Of a stretch of DNA of 64,000 bases, positions 34,181-42,735 are shown piece after piece. The notes below the pieces were generated by a model that saw only the letters and a list, made by a program, of their open reading frames with translations, ran no database searches and had not been told where the DNA came from. Positions within the stretch are counted from its first letter, which is position 1, and every line of letters starts with the position of its first letter. Origin of the DNA: Azoarcus olearius. GTDB lineage: Bacteria > Pseudomonadota > Gammaproteobacteria > Burkholderiales > Rhodocyclaceae. The position numbers and the translations under genes were made by a program. Where the stretch lies: positions 4,340,001-4,404,000 of the forward strand of contig NZ_CP016210.1 of NCBI RefSeq assembly GCF_001682385.1. The letters run 5' to 3'.

Positions 34181-35032
34181 TCAGTCCTGAACCTCGACCT
34201 TGCGCGACGATTCGCCCAGCACCCAGGCAATCGCGACGCCGGCGGCCCACGCGCGCTCGCGCTCGACCAGCGGGCTGTCGGCGAAGGCGGCGCCGCGCAG
34301 GGTGTCGTAGCGCACGAAGCTGCCCACCCAGTAGCTGTCGAAGCGCTTCGACAGCGCGGCGATGAACTGCGAGCCGGAATAGCCGCCGGAGGCGCGGTAG
34401 GCCGGGCGGTCGGGCAGCGCGTATTGCGGCTCGACGTCGTAGAAGTAGCGGTGCTGGCGCGCGTTGGCGAAGATCGGCCCCGCCATCACGCCGAGGTTCC
34501 AGCCCGAGTGGCCGAAGGGATCGACGTCGAGGTTGAGAAAGGGGCTGAAGGTGACGCCGACCGGCTTGACCGGCCCTTTGACCGCATAGCCGATCCGGAC
34601 CGGCAGGCGCAGGTCGACACGCGCGTTGTGGTCCGCGGCGCGCCACAGGTTGATCTCCAGCGAGGGGCCGAACTCCACCGTGGGGCGCAGGTCGGGCATG
34701 CCGCGGCGGGCGCTGTTGCCCGAGCTATCCACCGGCAGCGAGGCCGCCAGGCTGAGGTTCAGCTCGACATTCTCGGTATCGAGGAAGACGCCGCGGATGC
34801 CGTCGCGGTCCGCCTTGAAGAAATCCCCGCGATAGACGAAGTAGGGCACGGCGATCGCGTGATTGCGCTGGCGCGACGAGCCGCGGTAATCCGGAAAGGA
34901 CAGCACACCGACCCCCAGCCCGGCCTCCCACAGCGGTTTTTCCTCGGCCTGCGCGGCACCGGCCGCCAGCGCGCCGGCCACGGCAAGCGCGGCGGCGAAG
35001 GAGCGGCGCAACGCCGCGGCAAACGACTTCAT
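34181..35032 (-). CDS. MipA/OmpV family outer-membrane protein
   Basis: The 283-residue product starts with a signal peptide (RSFAAALAVAGALAAGAAQAE) followed by an outer-membrane beta-barrel sequence. WEAGLGVGVLSFPDYRGSSR and, near the end, FADSPLVERERAWAAGVAIAW are typical of MltA-interacting/OmpV proteins. The ATG at 35032 overlaps the chorismatase stop (ATGA); another ATG at 35041 is possible. Such barrels often respond to membrane-active compounds. Its placement suggests a role in the envelope location of the pigment, which is inference. Confidence 0.78.
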   Translation of the reverse strand: MKSFAAALRRSFAAALAVAGALAAGAAQAEEKPLWEAGLGVGVLSFPDYRGSSRQRNHAIAVPYFVYRGDFFKADRDGIRGVFLDTENVELNLSLAASLPVDSSGNSARRGMPDLRPTVEFGPSLEINLWRAADHNARVDLRLPVRIGYAVKGPVKPVGVTFSPFLNLDVDPFGHSGWNLGVMAGPIFANARQHRYFYDVEPQYALPDRPAYRASGGYSGSQFIAALSKRFDSYWVGSFVRYDTLRGAAFADSPLVERERAWAAGVAIAWVLGESSRKVEVQD

Positions 35033-36039
35033 GGATTCCATCCTCGGATCGGGTGGCCGCCGCTCGCCTCGATCTCGACGAGCAGTTCGGCGCGGCAGAC
35101 GTCGGCCTGCACGTAGGCGACCGCAGCGCGCGGGCCGAGTCGGGCCTCGACCTCCGCGCGCACCGCGGGGTAGTCGGCGGCGTGGCGCACGTAGGCGATG
35201 TAGGCGAGGCTGTCGGCAGCGAAACGTTCGCCCCCGACGCGCCCGGCCTCGGTCAGTACGGCCTCGATGTTGGCCAGGGTTTCGACCGTCTGCGCACGCG
35301 CGTCACCCAGGTGCACGCTGCGGTGGCCGACGATGCTGGCGGTGCCGGACACGAACAGCAGTGTGCCGCCGCCGTGTTGCAGCAATGCGGCGCGCGAGAA
35401 GGTGGGGCTGCGCGGACCGTACTCCGCGGGGTAGTGGTAGGCGCTGAGCTGGCGCGGGTTTTCCACCGCGCGCGGACGCCCGGTGGTGGCGATGAAGGCG
35501 ATCGCGAGCTCGCCGTCGGCGCTGCCGAGCGCGCACGCCGCCGGGACCTCCCCCGTGAGCGTGCGGCCGCTGGCGGCGAATGCGAGCTGGCGTCCGGCGT
35601 TGAAGGCGCGATAGCGCTCCAGCCCGAACTCCACCTGATTGATGCGCGGCAGGTAGTTCCACACCCGCAGCAGGCGCGGGTGTGCGAGCGCGTCCGCACA
35701 CGCGAAAACCTCGGTAAAGGCGTGGGTGGTAGCCCGTTGCAGCGCGGTGGCGGGATCGGCGGCAGCGAAATCCGCTTCCGCCACCGTCAGCACGCCGAAC
35801 AGCAGCCCATCCGCGCAGCGGTAATGCACCCGCCCGGCGTGTCCGGCACTCGGTTCTCCATCGAGCCGCCAGCCGGCCTGCCACACCGGCGCGGGTGCCA
35901 GCATCGGGGCGGCAACGCGCAACTGCGGCGCGGCGGTTGGCGGCGCGGCGGGCATGCCGAAGTGCAGCAGGCCGAGCAGGTCGGCCTCGCCGCCGGCGGC
36001 GCCCTGCCAGTCGAATTCCGGTACGACGGCAACCGTCAT
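35029..36039 (-). CDS. XanB2/FkbO/Hyg5-type chorismatase (hydroxybenzoate synthase)
   Basis: The 336-residue protein resembles the chorismatase family: VWNYLPRINQVEFGLERYRAFNAGR in the middle, and a C-terminal RidA/YjgF-like region with AQTVETLANIEAVLTEAG and YVQADVCRAELLVEIEA. The Xanthomonas member XanB2 converts chorismate to 3- and 4-hydroxybenzoate; 3-hydroxybenzoate starts xanthomonadin synthesis. Here it would supply the aryl head group for the adjoining polyene synthase. ATGA overlaps exist at both ends, with the halogenase-like gene upstream and the MipA-like gene downstream. The exact product (3-HBA, 4-HBA or a dihydroxy acid) cannot be read from sequence. Confidence 0.82.
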   Translation of the reverse strand: MTVAVVPEFDWQGAAGGEADLLGLLHFGMPAAPPTAAPQLRVAAPMLAPAPVWQAGWRLDGEPSAGHAGRVHYRCADGLLFGVLTVAEADFAAADPATALQRATTHAFTEVFACADALAHPRLLRVWNYLPRINQVEFGLERYRAFNAGRQLAFAASGRTLTGEVPAACALGSADGELAIAFIATTGRPRAVENPRQLSAYHYPAEYGPRSPTFSRAALLQHGGGTLLFVSGTASIVGHRSVHLGDARAQTVETLANIEAVLTEAGRVGGERFAADSLAYIAYVRHAADYPAVRAEVEARLGPRAAVAYVQADVCRAELLVEIEASGGHPIRGWNP

Positions 36040-37415
36040 GCGTGGGACGCCATTTCCTGGTCTTCGACCGGGCGGATGTTGCGGCGGCGGCGGCGCAGCG
36101 CGGCCAGCGTACGCGGCAGATGGCGCAGCGCCGCGGTGTAGTAGATCAGCTTGAACACGGCGAGCGAGGCCCAGATCGGCGTCTTGCCGTAGATGTCGCC
36201 GGCCAGCAGCGAGATCAGCGCGTCCTTGACCCGCAGCGGGTTGCGCGGGCCCATGAAGAGGTCGCGCATCGTCGGGTTGGTCATGCGGTAGATGAACCAC
36301 GAGAACTGGCGCGGGCCGTGGCGCGCGGCCTTGTCGAACCGCGCCAGCGCGGCGCGCTTCTGCGCCGGCTTGCGCAGGCAGGTGTCGACCGCCTCGGCGC
36401 CATAGAACGCGCCCTGCATCGCCAGCATCACGCCGGACGAGAACACCGGGTCGATGAAGGCGTAGGCGTCGCCCAGCAGCAGGTAGTGGTCGCCGTGGGT
36501 ATGGTCGGTGGTGTACGAGAAGTTGCCCGTGGCATGCACGTCGGACACCAGCCGTGCTTCGCCCAGACGCTCCGCGAGCGGCGGGCACAGCGCGATCGTG
36601 TCGAGCAGGAAGGCGTCCAGGCTGCGGCCGTTGCGCCGCTTCATGTAGTAGGGCCAGGTCACCGCGCCGACGCTGGTGGCGCCATCGGCCAGCGGAATGA
36701 ACCAGAACCAGCCGTGCTCGAACCAGTAGATCGAAATGTTGCCCTCGGCCGACCCGCAATGGCGCTTGGCGTTGGCGAAGTGGCCGTACAGGGCCGAGCT
36801 GTTGTGGTGCGGGTTGCGGTGCTTGGCCCGCATGCGGTTGGCGAGGAAGGTGTCGCGGCCCGAGGCGTCGATCACGAAGCGCGCCTGCCAGCGCTCGCGG
36901 CGGCCGTCCTCGCGCTCCGCGGCCACGCTGGCGCCGTCGGCGTGGAACTCGACGTCCTTGACCTTGCAGCCCTCGATCACCTCCGCGCCCTTGCGCGCGG
37001 CGTTGCGCAGCAGGATGTGGTCGAACTCGGAGCGCCGCACCTGATAGGCGTACGGCATCGACTTGTCCCAGGCGTCGGCGAAGCGGAAGGTCTGGGTGCA
37101 GTCGTGATCCGGCGAGACGAATTCGGCCGCGTGCTTCTCGATGCCGATCGCGCGCATTTCGTCGCCGACGCCCAGCTTGTCGAACAACTGCAGATTGGCG
37201 GGCAACAGCGATTCGCCGATGTGGAAGCGCGGGTGGTGGTCTTTCTCGAGCAGGGTGACGCGGTGGCCACGCTCGGCGAGCAGCGTGGCCACCGTGGAGC
37301 CGGCGGGCCCGCCGCCGATCACCAGCACATCGCAGTCGCGCTCGCTCACCTCGGCCGCTGCGCCCGTGGCCGGGCGGGAAAAGGGTTTGTCTACCGCTTG
37401 GTCGGCAATGTTCAC
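36036..37415 (-). CDS. FAD-dependent halogenase-like monooxygenase
   Basis: The 459-residue flavoprotein has a dinucleotide motif GGGPAG (34-39), the GESLLP block near 68-72, the flavin halogenase signature WFWFIP at 236-241 (pattern WxWxIP) and a GDAYAFIDPVFSSG motif. Halogenases of this type chlorinate or brominate aromatic or carrier-bound substrates; xanthomonadins are brominated aryl polyenes. The start is GTG at 37415, overlapping the upstream lipoprotein stop (GTGA). It ends in an ATGA overlap with the chorismatase. A simple hydroxylase or reductase remains possible. Confidence 0.82.
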   Translation of the reverse strand: MNIADQAVDKPFSRPATGAAAEVSERDCDVLVIGGGPAGSTVATLLAERGHRVTLLEKDHHPRFHIGESLLPANLQLFDKLGVGDEMRAIGIEKHAAEFVSPDHDCTQTFRFADAWDKSMPYAYQVRRSEFDHILLRNAARKGAEVIEGCKVKDVEFHADGASVAAEREDGRRERWQARFVIDASGRDTFLANRMRAKHRNPHHNSSALYGHFANAKRHCGSAEGNISIYWFEHGWFWFIPLADGATSVGAVTWPYYMKRRNGRSLDAFLLDTIALCPPLAERLGEARLVSDVHATGNFSYTTDHTHGDHYLLLGDAYAFIDPVFSSGVMLAMQGAFYGAEAVDTCLRKPAQKRAALARFDKAARHGPRQFSWFIYRMTNPTMRDLFMGPRNPLRVKDALISLLAGDIYGKTPIWASLAVFKLIYYTAALRHLPRTLAALRRRRRNIRPVEDQEMASHA

Positions 37416-38032
37416 GGCTTGTACACCATCATCTTCAAGGTTTCAGGATGACCGGTGATGTCCTTCACCCGGCCCTGCTTGTCCCACTCCACCTGGTATT
37501 CGCCGAAGCTCGACCACCACAGCCGCCACACCGGCGCGTCGAGGCTGCGGTTCTCGCTCGTCAGCGGGTAGCCGACCGCCATGATGACCTGCTCGCGCGT
37601 CATCCCCTTCATGACCTGGCCGGCGCGGATCGCGGCCTGCACCTGCTTGGGGTAGGTGGCCAGCTTCTGGTTCGGGTCCTCGATCACCACCAGCTTCGAT
37701 ACCCAGCGCTCGGTGCTTTCCTCCGCCCTGCCGTAGTCGTGGCCGAGGCGGAACGGCTTGCCGCCCAGATCGACGTGGGCGCGATCGCGGCCGTAGCTCA
37801 GCACCTTGATCGGCGTCCCGGCGGGCACCATCGGCAGGTTGGCGTAGTTGGAATCGCTGATCCAGTCGCCGTCGTAACGCAGGTTGCAGCAGGTGTAGCC
37901 CTGCAGCAGCGGACTGGCCAGCGTGGTTTCGGTGGTCTTGCAGGCGCCCAGCGCGGCGACGGCGGCAAGCGCTGCGAGTGCGCGGCGCAGCAGCCCGGCG
38001 GCCGCGGGCGGATTGGCGGCAATCGGCTTCAT
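37412..38032 (-). CDS. Lipoprotein with BamE/SmpA-like C-terminal region
   Basis: The 206-residue product has a lipoprotein signal (ALAALAAVAALGAC, lipobox LGAC), a middle part with TCCNLRYDGDWISDSNYANLP, and a C-terminal stretch that resembles the BamE/SmpA fold (MKGMTREQVIMAVGYPLT, then WWSSFGEYQVEWDKQGRV). It is the first gene of the leftward pigment operon, and its stop overlaps the halogenase-like start (GTGA). The precise function is unknown; an outer-membrane assembly or pigment-handling role is inferred. Confidence 0.7.
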   Translation of the reverse strand: MKPIAANPPAAAGLLRRALAALAAVAALGACKTTETTLASPLLQGYTCCNLRYDGDWISDSNYANLPMVPAGTPIKVLSYGRDRAHVDLGGKPFRLGHDYGRAEESTERWVSKLVVIEDPNQKLATYPKQVQAAIRAGQVMKGMTREQVIMAVGYPLTSENRSLDAPVWRLWWSSFGEYQVEWDKQGRVKDITGHPETLKMMVYKP

Positions 38033-38149
38033 CGTGACCCTCCGGCAGGCATCCCAAGCCGCGGACTATACCGCAGCCGCCATACGGGTTGAATGCACTC
38101 TGACGCAGTTCGCGAACGATATTGCGCGGCGGCGGTCCCGGCCCGCCGC

Positions 38150-38698
38150 TCAGGCGTTCGGCGGCAGGTAAAGGCTCTCCTTGATCTCCTCCATCACCAC
38201 GTAGCTGCGCGACTCGGCCGCGGCCGGCAGCTTCAGCAGGATGTCGCCCAGCAGGCGGCGGTACTCGGCCATTTCGGCGATCCGCGCCTTGATCAGGTAG
38301 TCGAAATCGCCCGACACGAGATGGCATTCCATCACCTCGGGGATGAACAGCATCTCCTTCTTCACCCGGTCGAACACGTCGCCCGATTTCGCCGACAGCT
38401 TGATCTCGACGAACACCAGCAAAGGCTTGCCGAGCGCATGGGGATCGACGCGGGCGTGGTAGCCGGTGATCACGCCGCTGCGTTCCAGACGGCGCACGCG
38501 CTCGGTGCACGGCGTGGGCGACAGCCCCACCCGCTGCGCGAGTTCGGTCATCGGCAGGCGCCCTTCCTTCTGCAGCAGGTCGAGGATGCGGCGGTCGATG
38601 CGGTCGAGCGCGACGCCCGCGCGGCCTCCCGCCTTCACCGCCGCCCCCGTCGCGGAGCCCGCCGCGCGGGTTTCAACGGAGAAACAGCGCGAAGACAT
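38150..38698 (-). CDS. Lrp/AsnC-family transcriptional regulator
   Basis: The protein has an N-terminal winged helix (LDRIDRRILDLLQKEGRLP, then LAQRVGLSPTPCTERVRRLE) and a C-terminal RAM domain (HLVSGDFDYLIKARI, YVVMEEIKESLYLP), closely matching Lrp. From ATG 38698 it has 182 residues, including a non-conserved N-terminal extension. A GTG at 38638 would give 162 residues, nearer the usual length of about 164. It is divergent from dadA across a gap with several palindromes and probably controls dadA-alr in response to alanine or leucine, as Lrp and DadR-type regulators do. Confidence 0.9.
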   Translation of the reverse strand: MSSRCFSVETRAAGSATGAAVKAGGRAGVALDRIDRRILDLLQKEGRLPMTELAQRVGLSPTPCTERVRRLERSGVITGYHARVDPHALGKPLLVFVEIKLSAKSGDVFDRVKKEMLFIPEVMECHLVSGDFDYLIKARIAEMAEYRRLLGDILLKLPAAAESRSYVVMEEIKESLYLPPNA

Positions 38699-38700
38699 CC

Positions 38701-38775
38701 AAATTCGGAATTTTTCACCGTGTGCCCCATTTCAATAAGAGAAAGTCACTGCACCAGTGCGGCTAAAGTGCACTT
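38701..38775. promoter_or_regulatory. Lrp-dadA control region with three palindromes
   Basis: Three inverted repeats lie in the divergent gap: AAATTCGGAATTT (38701-38713), CACTGCACCAGTG (38747-38759) and AAGTGCACTT (38766-38775). The first is A/T-rich and resembles general Lrp-type operators. The arrangement suggests cooperative regulator binding, which is inferred. Confidence 0.5.
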
Positions 38776-38802
38776 AATCACCACAAACGGCAAGCATAGG
38801 CC

Positions 38803-40116
38803 ATGCATATCATCGTCCTCGGCAGCGGCGTCATCGGTACCACCACCGCCTGGTATCTCGCCCGCAACGGCACCCGCGTCACCGTGCTCGACCGCCAGCC
38901 GGCACCGGCGCTGGAGACGAGTTACGCCAACGCGGGCCAGGTTTCGCCGGGCTACTCGACGCCGTGGGCGGCGCCCGGCATTCCGCTGAAGGCGCTGAAG
39001 TGGCTGTTCCAGCGCCACGCGCCGCTGGCGATCCGCCCGGACGGCACGCTGTTCCAGTTGCGCTGGATGCTCGCGATGCTGGCGCAATGCCGCGCCGGCC
39101 GTTATGCCGAGAACAAGGCCCGCATGATGCGGCTGGCCGAATACAGCCGCGACTGCCTGCGCCAGTTGCGCGCGGACAGCGGCATTCACTACGAAGAACG
39201 CAGCCGCGGCACGCTGCAGCTGTTCCGGACCGAGGCCCAGTACGAGGCGGCGGCGCGCGACATCGCGGTGCTGGAGGCCTGCGGCGTGCCCTTCGAACTG
39301 CTCGACCGCGACCACCTGGCGGACGCCGAACCCGCGCTCGCGGCCCGGCGCGACCGTCTGGCCGGCGGGCTGCGGCTGCCCAACGACGAAACCGGCGACT
39401 GCCGGCTCTTCACAGCCCGCCTCGCCGCGCAGGCGGCCGAGCTGGGCGTGGACTTCCGCTTCGGCATCGACGTGCGCGGGCTGGCGCACCGCGGCGGCCA
39501 CATCGACGGCGTGCGCATCGGCAGCGCGGCCGGCGAGGACGTCCTCAAGGCCGACCGCTATGTGCTCGCGCTCGGCAGCTATTCGCGCGCGCTCGCCGCC
39601 AGCCTCGGGCTGGCGCTGCCGGTGTATCCGATGAAGGGCTATTCGCTCACCGCGCGGCTGGTGGACGCGGCCGCCGCGCCGGTGTCCACGGTGCTCGACG
39701 AAACCTACAAGATCGCGATCACCCGCTTCGACGAACGCATCCGCATCGGCGGCATGGCGGAGATCGCCGGCTTCGACCTGCGCCTCGACCCGCGCCGCCG
39801 GGCCACGCTGGAAATGGTCGCCGGCGATCTGTTCCCCGGCGCGGCCGACCTGGGCGGCGCCGAGTTCTGGACCGGGCTGCGGCCGATGACGCCCGATGGC
39901 ACCCCCATCGTCGGCGCCACCCCCTACCCCGAACTCTTCATCAACACCGGCCACGGCACACTGGGTTGGACAATGGCCTGCGGTGCCGGCCAGTTGCTTG
40001 CCGACCTCGTCACCGGAAAGCGTCCGGTGATCCGCCACGACGACCTCGCGCTGGCCCGTTATGGCAAAGTGACGACCGGCCGCGGCAGCGGCTTCGACCT
40101 GTCCCCCGCGGCCTGA
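38803..40116 (+). CDS. dadA: D-amino acid dehydrogenase (DadA)
   Basis: DadA is a membrane-associated FAD enzyme that deaminates D-alanine and other D-amino acids and passes electrons to quinone. The 437-residue protein has the FAD motif [14 protein letters not shown] at the N-terminus, [22 protein letters not shown] typical of DadA, and a C-terminal [14 protein letters not shown]. It is followed by alr after 61 nt, making a dad-type catabolic operon, with the Lrp gene divergent upstream. The ribosome site is weak. Confidence 0.95.
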   Translation: MHIIVLGSGVIGTTTAWYLARNGTRVTVLDRQPAPALETSYANAGQVSPGYSTPWAAPGIPLKALKWLFQRHAPLAIRPDGTLFQLRWMLAMLAQCRAGRYAENKARMMRLAEYSRDCLRQLRADSGIHYEERSRGTLQLFRTEAQYEAAARDIAVLEACGVPFELLDRDHLADAEPALAARRDRLAGGLRLPNDETGDCRLFTARLAAQAAELGVDFRFGIDVRGLAHRGGHIDGVRIGSAAGEDVLKADRYVLALGSYSRALAASLGLALPVYPMKGYSLTARLVDAAAAPVSTVLDETYKIAITRFDERIRIGGMAEIAGFDLRLDPRRRATLEMVAGDLFPGAADLGGAEFWTGLRPMTPDGTPIVGATPYPELFINTGHGTLGWTMACGAGQLLADLVTGKRPVIRHDDLALARYGKVTTGRGSGFDLSPAA

Positions 40117-40177
40117 ACCTCACCGGCAGTCGCCGCCTGGCGCTGCCGCCAACCTGTCCACCCCTCGCCCTGCACGC

Positions 40178-41239
40178 ATGCGCCCCGCCACCGCCCTGAT
40201 CGACCTCGACGCCCTCCGCCACAACTACCGTCTCGCCCGCAGCCGCCACGGCGGGCGCGCCCTCGCGGTGGTCAAGGCCAATGCCTACGGCCACGGCGCG
40301 GTGCGGTGCGCACAGGCGCTGGCGGCGGAGGCCGACGGTTTCGCGGTCGCCTTTCTCGACGAGGCGCTGGAGCTGCGCGCGGCCGGCATCACCCAGACCA
40401 TCGTGCTGCTGGAAGGCGTGTTCGACGCCGCCGAGCTGGAGCAGGTGGTCGCGCATGGCCTGTGGCCCGTGGTGCATCACGCGGCCCAGATCGAGATGAT
40501 CGAGCAGGCCGCACTGGCGCGCCCGCTCGACATCTGGCTGAAGGTGAACAGCGGTATGAACCGCGCCGGCTTCGTCGGCGACGCCGTTGGCAGCGCGTGG
40601 CAACGCCTGCGTGCGAGCGGCAAGGTCGGCGAGATCACGCTGATGACGCACTTCGCGCGCGCCGACGAACCCCAGGTGATCGCCACCGCCGAACAACTGG
40701 CCGATTTCGACACCGCCACGCGAGGGCTGCCCGGCCCGCGCAGCCTCGCCAATTCAGCCGCGGTGCTCGGCTGGCCCGACGCGCACGCCGACTGGGCGCG
40801 GCCGGGCATCCTGCTTTACGGCGCCGACCCGATGCCCGGCGAGGGTAACGGCCTGCAGCCGGTGATGACGCTGGAAAGCGAGGTGATCGCGGTGCGCGAA
40901 CTCGCCGCCGGCGCGCCGCTGGGCTACGGCGCACGCTACGTCGCCGAGCGCCCGCGCCGCATCGGCCTGGTAGCGATGGGCTATGCCGACGGCTATCCGC
41001 GCAGTGCGCCGGACGGCACCCCGGTGGCGGTCGACGGCCAGCCGAGCATGCTGGTCGGCCGGGTGTCGATGGACATGCTGACGGTGGATCTCACCGACCT
41101 GCCTCAAGCCGGCATCGGCAGCCGGGTGGAGCTGTGGGGCCGGCAGGTGCCGATCAACCAGGTCGCCGCCGGCGCCGGCACCATCGCCTACGAGCTGCTG
41201 TGCAACGTCAAACGGGTGGCCTTTCGCTACCGCGGGTGA
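40178..41239 (+). CDS. alr: Alanine racemase (Alr/DadX)
   Basis: The 353-residue PLP enzyme has the Schiff-base lysine motif VVKANAYGHG near residue 34, GYGARYV with the second catalytic Tyr, and the C-terminal VSMDMLTVDLTDLP block. It interconverts L- and D-alanine. Being behind dadA suggests the catabolic DadX role, feeding D-alanine to DadA, though it may also supply D-alanine for peptidoglycan if no other alr exists. Confidence 0.94.
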   Translation: MRPATALIDLDALRHNYRLARSRHGGRALAVVKANAYGHGAVRCAQALAAEADGFAVAFLDEALELRAAGITQTIVLLEGVFDAAELEQVVAHGLWPVVHHAAQIEMIEQAALARPLDIWLKVNSGMNRAGFVGDAVGSAWQRLRASGKVGEITLMTHFARADEPQVIATAEQLADFDTATRGLPGPRSLANSAAVLGWPDAHADWARPGILLYGADPMPGEGNGLQPVMTLESEVIAVRELAAGAPLGYGARYVAERPRRIGLVAMGYADGYPRSAPDGTPVAVDGQPSMLVGRVSMDMLTVDLTDLPQAGIGSRVELWGRQVPINQVAAGAGTIAYELLCNVKRVAFRYRG

Positions 41240-41259
41240 AGCGCGCCGCGCGGCGCGCT
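41240..41259. terminator. Hairpin between convergent alr and the ccm operon end
   Basis: Arms AGCGCGCCG and CGGCGCGCT (41240-41248 and 41251-41259) leave only two unpaired bases between them, so the innermost pairs must open to form a loop. The stem is all G/C apart from the end pair. It overlaps the stop of the minus-strand small protein and could slow transcription from both sides. No T-run is present on either strand. Confidence 0.4.
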
Positions 41260-41467
41260 AGGCGGTGCGCGCCGGCTTCGGCGTGAAACCGCGGCAGGGT
41301 TCGCCGGAGGCCGCCTCCACCTCGATGCAGGGCTTGCGCCGGCTGTGGAACCCTAGGATGCGGCAACCGTAGGGAAAGGCGGGATCGTGGGTGATGTAGT
41401 AGCCCGCGCAACCCCGGCAGTCGGCAATGCCGCCGGGGCGCTGCGGCGTGCCGGCTGCGATCGCCAT
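41258..41467 (-). CDS. Small cysteine-rich protein of unknown function at the end of the ccm operon
   Basis: The 69-residue product (ATG at 41467) starts 8 nt after the ccmI stop and so belongs to the ccm operon. It contains five cysteines: DCRGC at 16-20 (C17, C20), YGC (C35), KPC (C47) and EPC (C58), plus HDPAFPYGCRILGFHSRRKP. There is no signal peptide or membrane segment. The pattern suggests metal (zinc) or thiol chemistry in the cytoplasm. I do not recognise a characterised family. Confidence 0.6.
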   Translation of the reverse strand: MAIAAGTPQRPGGIADCRGCAGYYITHDPAFPYGCRILGFHSRRKPCIEVEAASGEPCRGFTPKPARTA

Positions 41468-41475
41468 CACCTGCC

Positions 41476-42735
41476 CTATTCGCGCACCGTGTCGATCACG
41501 AGGGCCACGCCGCCCGCGTCCGGCGCCACGCGGTCCACCCGGCCTTCCAGATCGCCGGGGCGGGCGCCCACGTCGCCGCTCTTCGAAACCCGCGCGGTCA
41601 GCGTCAGTTGGGCCGGAACCGGCCCGTCGCCCATGCGCGGGGCGTCGGCGAAGCTGAATTCGCGCGGCAACTCGCCCGCCTTGAAGCGCAGCGCCGCGAG
41701 CGGCGGGCCGCCGCCCCCGCCACGCACGAACACGAACACGGTGTCGTCCGCGCCCGCGCGTTCGCGCAGCGCCGGCGCGATCTCGAGCCGCCCGGCCAGC
41801 GTCAGGCTGCCGCCCTCCGCCGCACCGGCAGCCGCGGCGGGGGCGGCCGGAGCCGGCGCTTCGGCGAGCGGCGGCAGCCCGCCCTTGGCGCGCGCATCGT
41901 TGATGCCGGCGCGCAGCGCGCGCGCCGCTTCTTCCTGCGGCGGGATGCGCACCAGGATACGTTCCCACTGCGCCGACGCGGCGGCGTAGTCCTTGCGTTC
42001 GAAGGCCGCGGTGCCGGACAGCAGCAGCGCCTTGACGTGGTTCGGGTCGGCCTCGAGCGCGCGGCTGACGATGGCCTCTGCCGGGCCGGACACGCTGCCG
42101 TGCTGGGCTGCCACGGTGTCGGCCCAGTCGGCGAGGATGTCGGGGTTGTCGGGCACCAGCGCCACCAGCCGCTCGTAGGCCGCGGCGGCCTTGGGGAAGT
42201 CTTCCAGCACCACGTAAGAGCGCGCCAGCATCATCCAGCCTTCGACGTTGTCCGGCTCCTGCTGCAGCCGGGCTTCGAGGCCGCCGACCATCTGCGCGAC
42301 CTGTTCGCGGCTGAAACCGCCCTGGCCGGCGACCCGCTGCGGGTCGAGCCCGGCCGGTTCGCCGAGGGCGAGGTAGATCGCGGTGGCAAGCACCGGCACC
42401 GCCAGCGCGAGCGCAATCGCGAGGCGCGGCGCCGGCCGGGCTTCCACCGTGGCCGCGGCGGCCTCGCCTTCCTCCAGCGCGCGCTTCTCCAGGTCGTCGC
42501 GGCTGCGGGCGTAGGTTTCGGCGTCGATCGTGCCGGCCGCGCGTTCCGCCTCCAGTTCGGCAAGCTGCTCGCGCAGCACCGTCAGCGCGCTGGCGGCCTG
42601 GCCGGCATCGGTGCTGACGTCGGCCGCGCGGCGGCGACGCTGCAGGCCCGCGCCGAACAAGGGCGGCAGCACCAGCAGCAGGGCCGCCGCGACCAGCAGG
42701 GCCGCGAGCAGCACGAAGGGCAGATAAACACTCAC
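41476..42735 (-). CDS. ccmI: CcmI, apocytochrome c chaperone of the Ccm system
   Basis: CcmI holds apocytochrome c for heme ligation. From a GTG at 42735, which overlaps the ccmH stop (GTGA), the product has 419 residues. It has an N-terminal membrane segment (LPFVLLAALLVAAALLLVLPP), a cytoplasmic loop (LREQLAELEAERAAGTID), a second membrane segment near 130, and a periplasmic TPR domain (DNVEGWMMLARSYVVLEDFPKA). A C-terminal beta-rich domain ends the protein. The order matches family members with a fused CycH-type C-terminus. Confidence 0.92.
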   Translation of the reverse strand: MSVYLPFVLLAALLVAAALLLVLPPLFGAGLQRRRRAADVSTDAGQAASALTVLREQLAELEAERAAGTIDAETYARSRDDLEKRALEEGEAAAATVEARPAPRLAIALALAVPVLATAIYLALGEPAGLDPQRVAGQGGFSREQVAQMVGGLEARLQQEPDNVEGWMMLARSYVVLEDFPKAAAAYERLVALVPDNPDILADWADTVAAQHGSVSGPAEAIVSRALEADPNHVKALLLSGTAAFERKDYAAASAQWERILVRIPPQEEAARALRAGINDARAKGGLPPLAEAPAPAAPAAAAGAAEGGSLTLAGRLEIAPALRERAGADDTVFVFVRGGGGGPPLAALRFKAGELPREFSFADAPRMGDGPVPAQLTLTARVSKSGDVGARPGDLEGRVDRVAPDAGGVALVIDTVRE

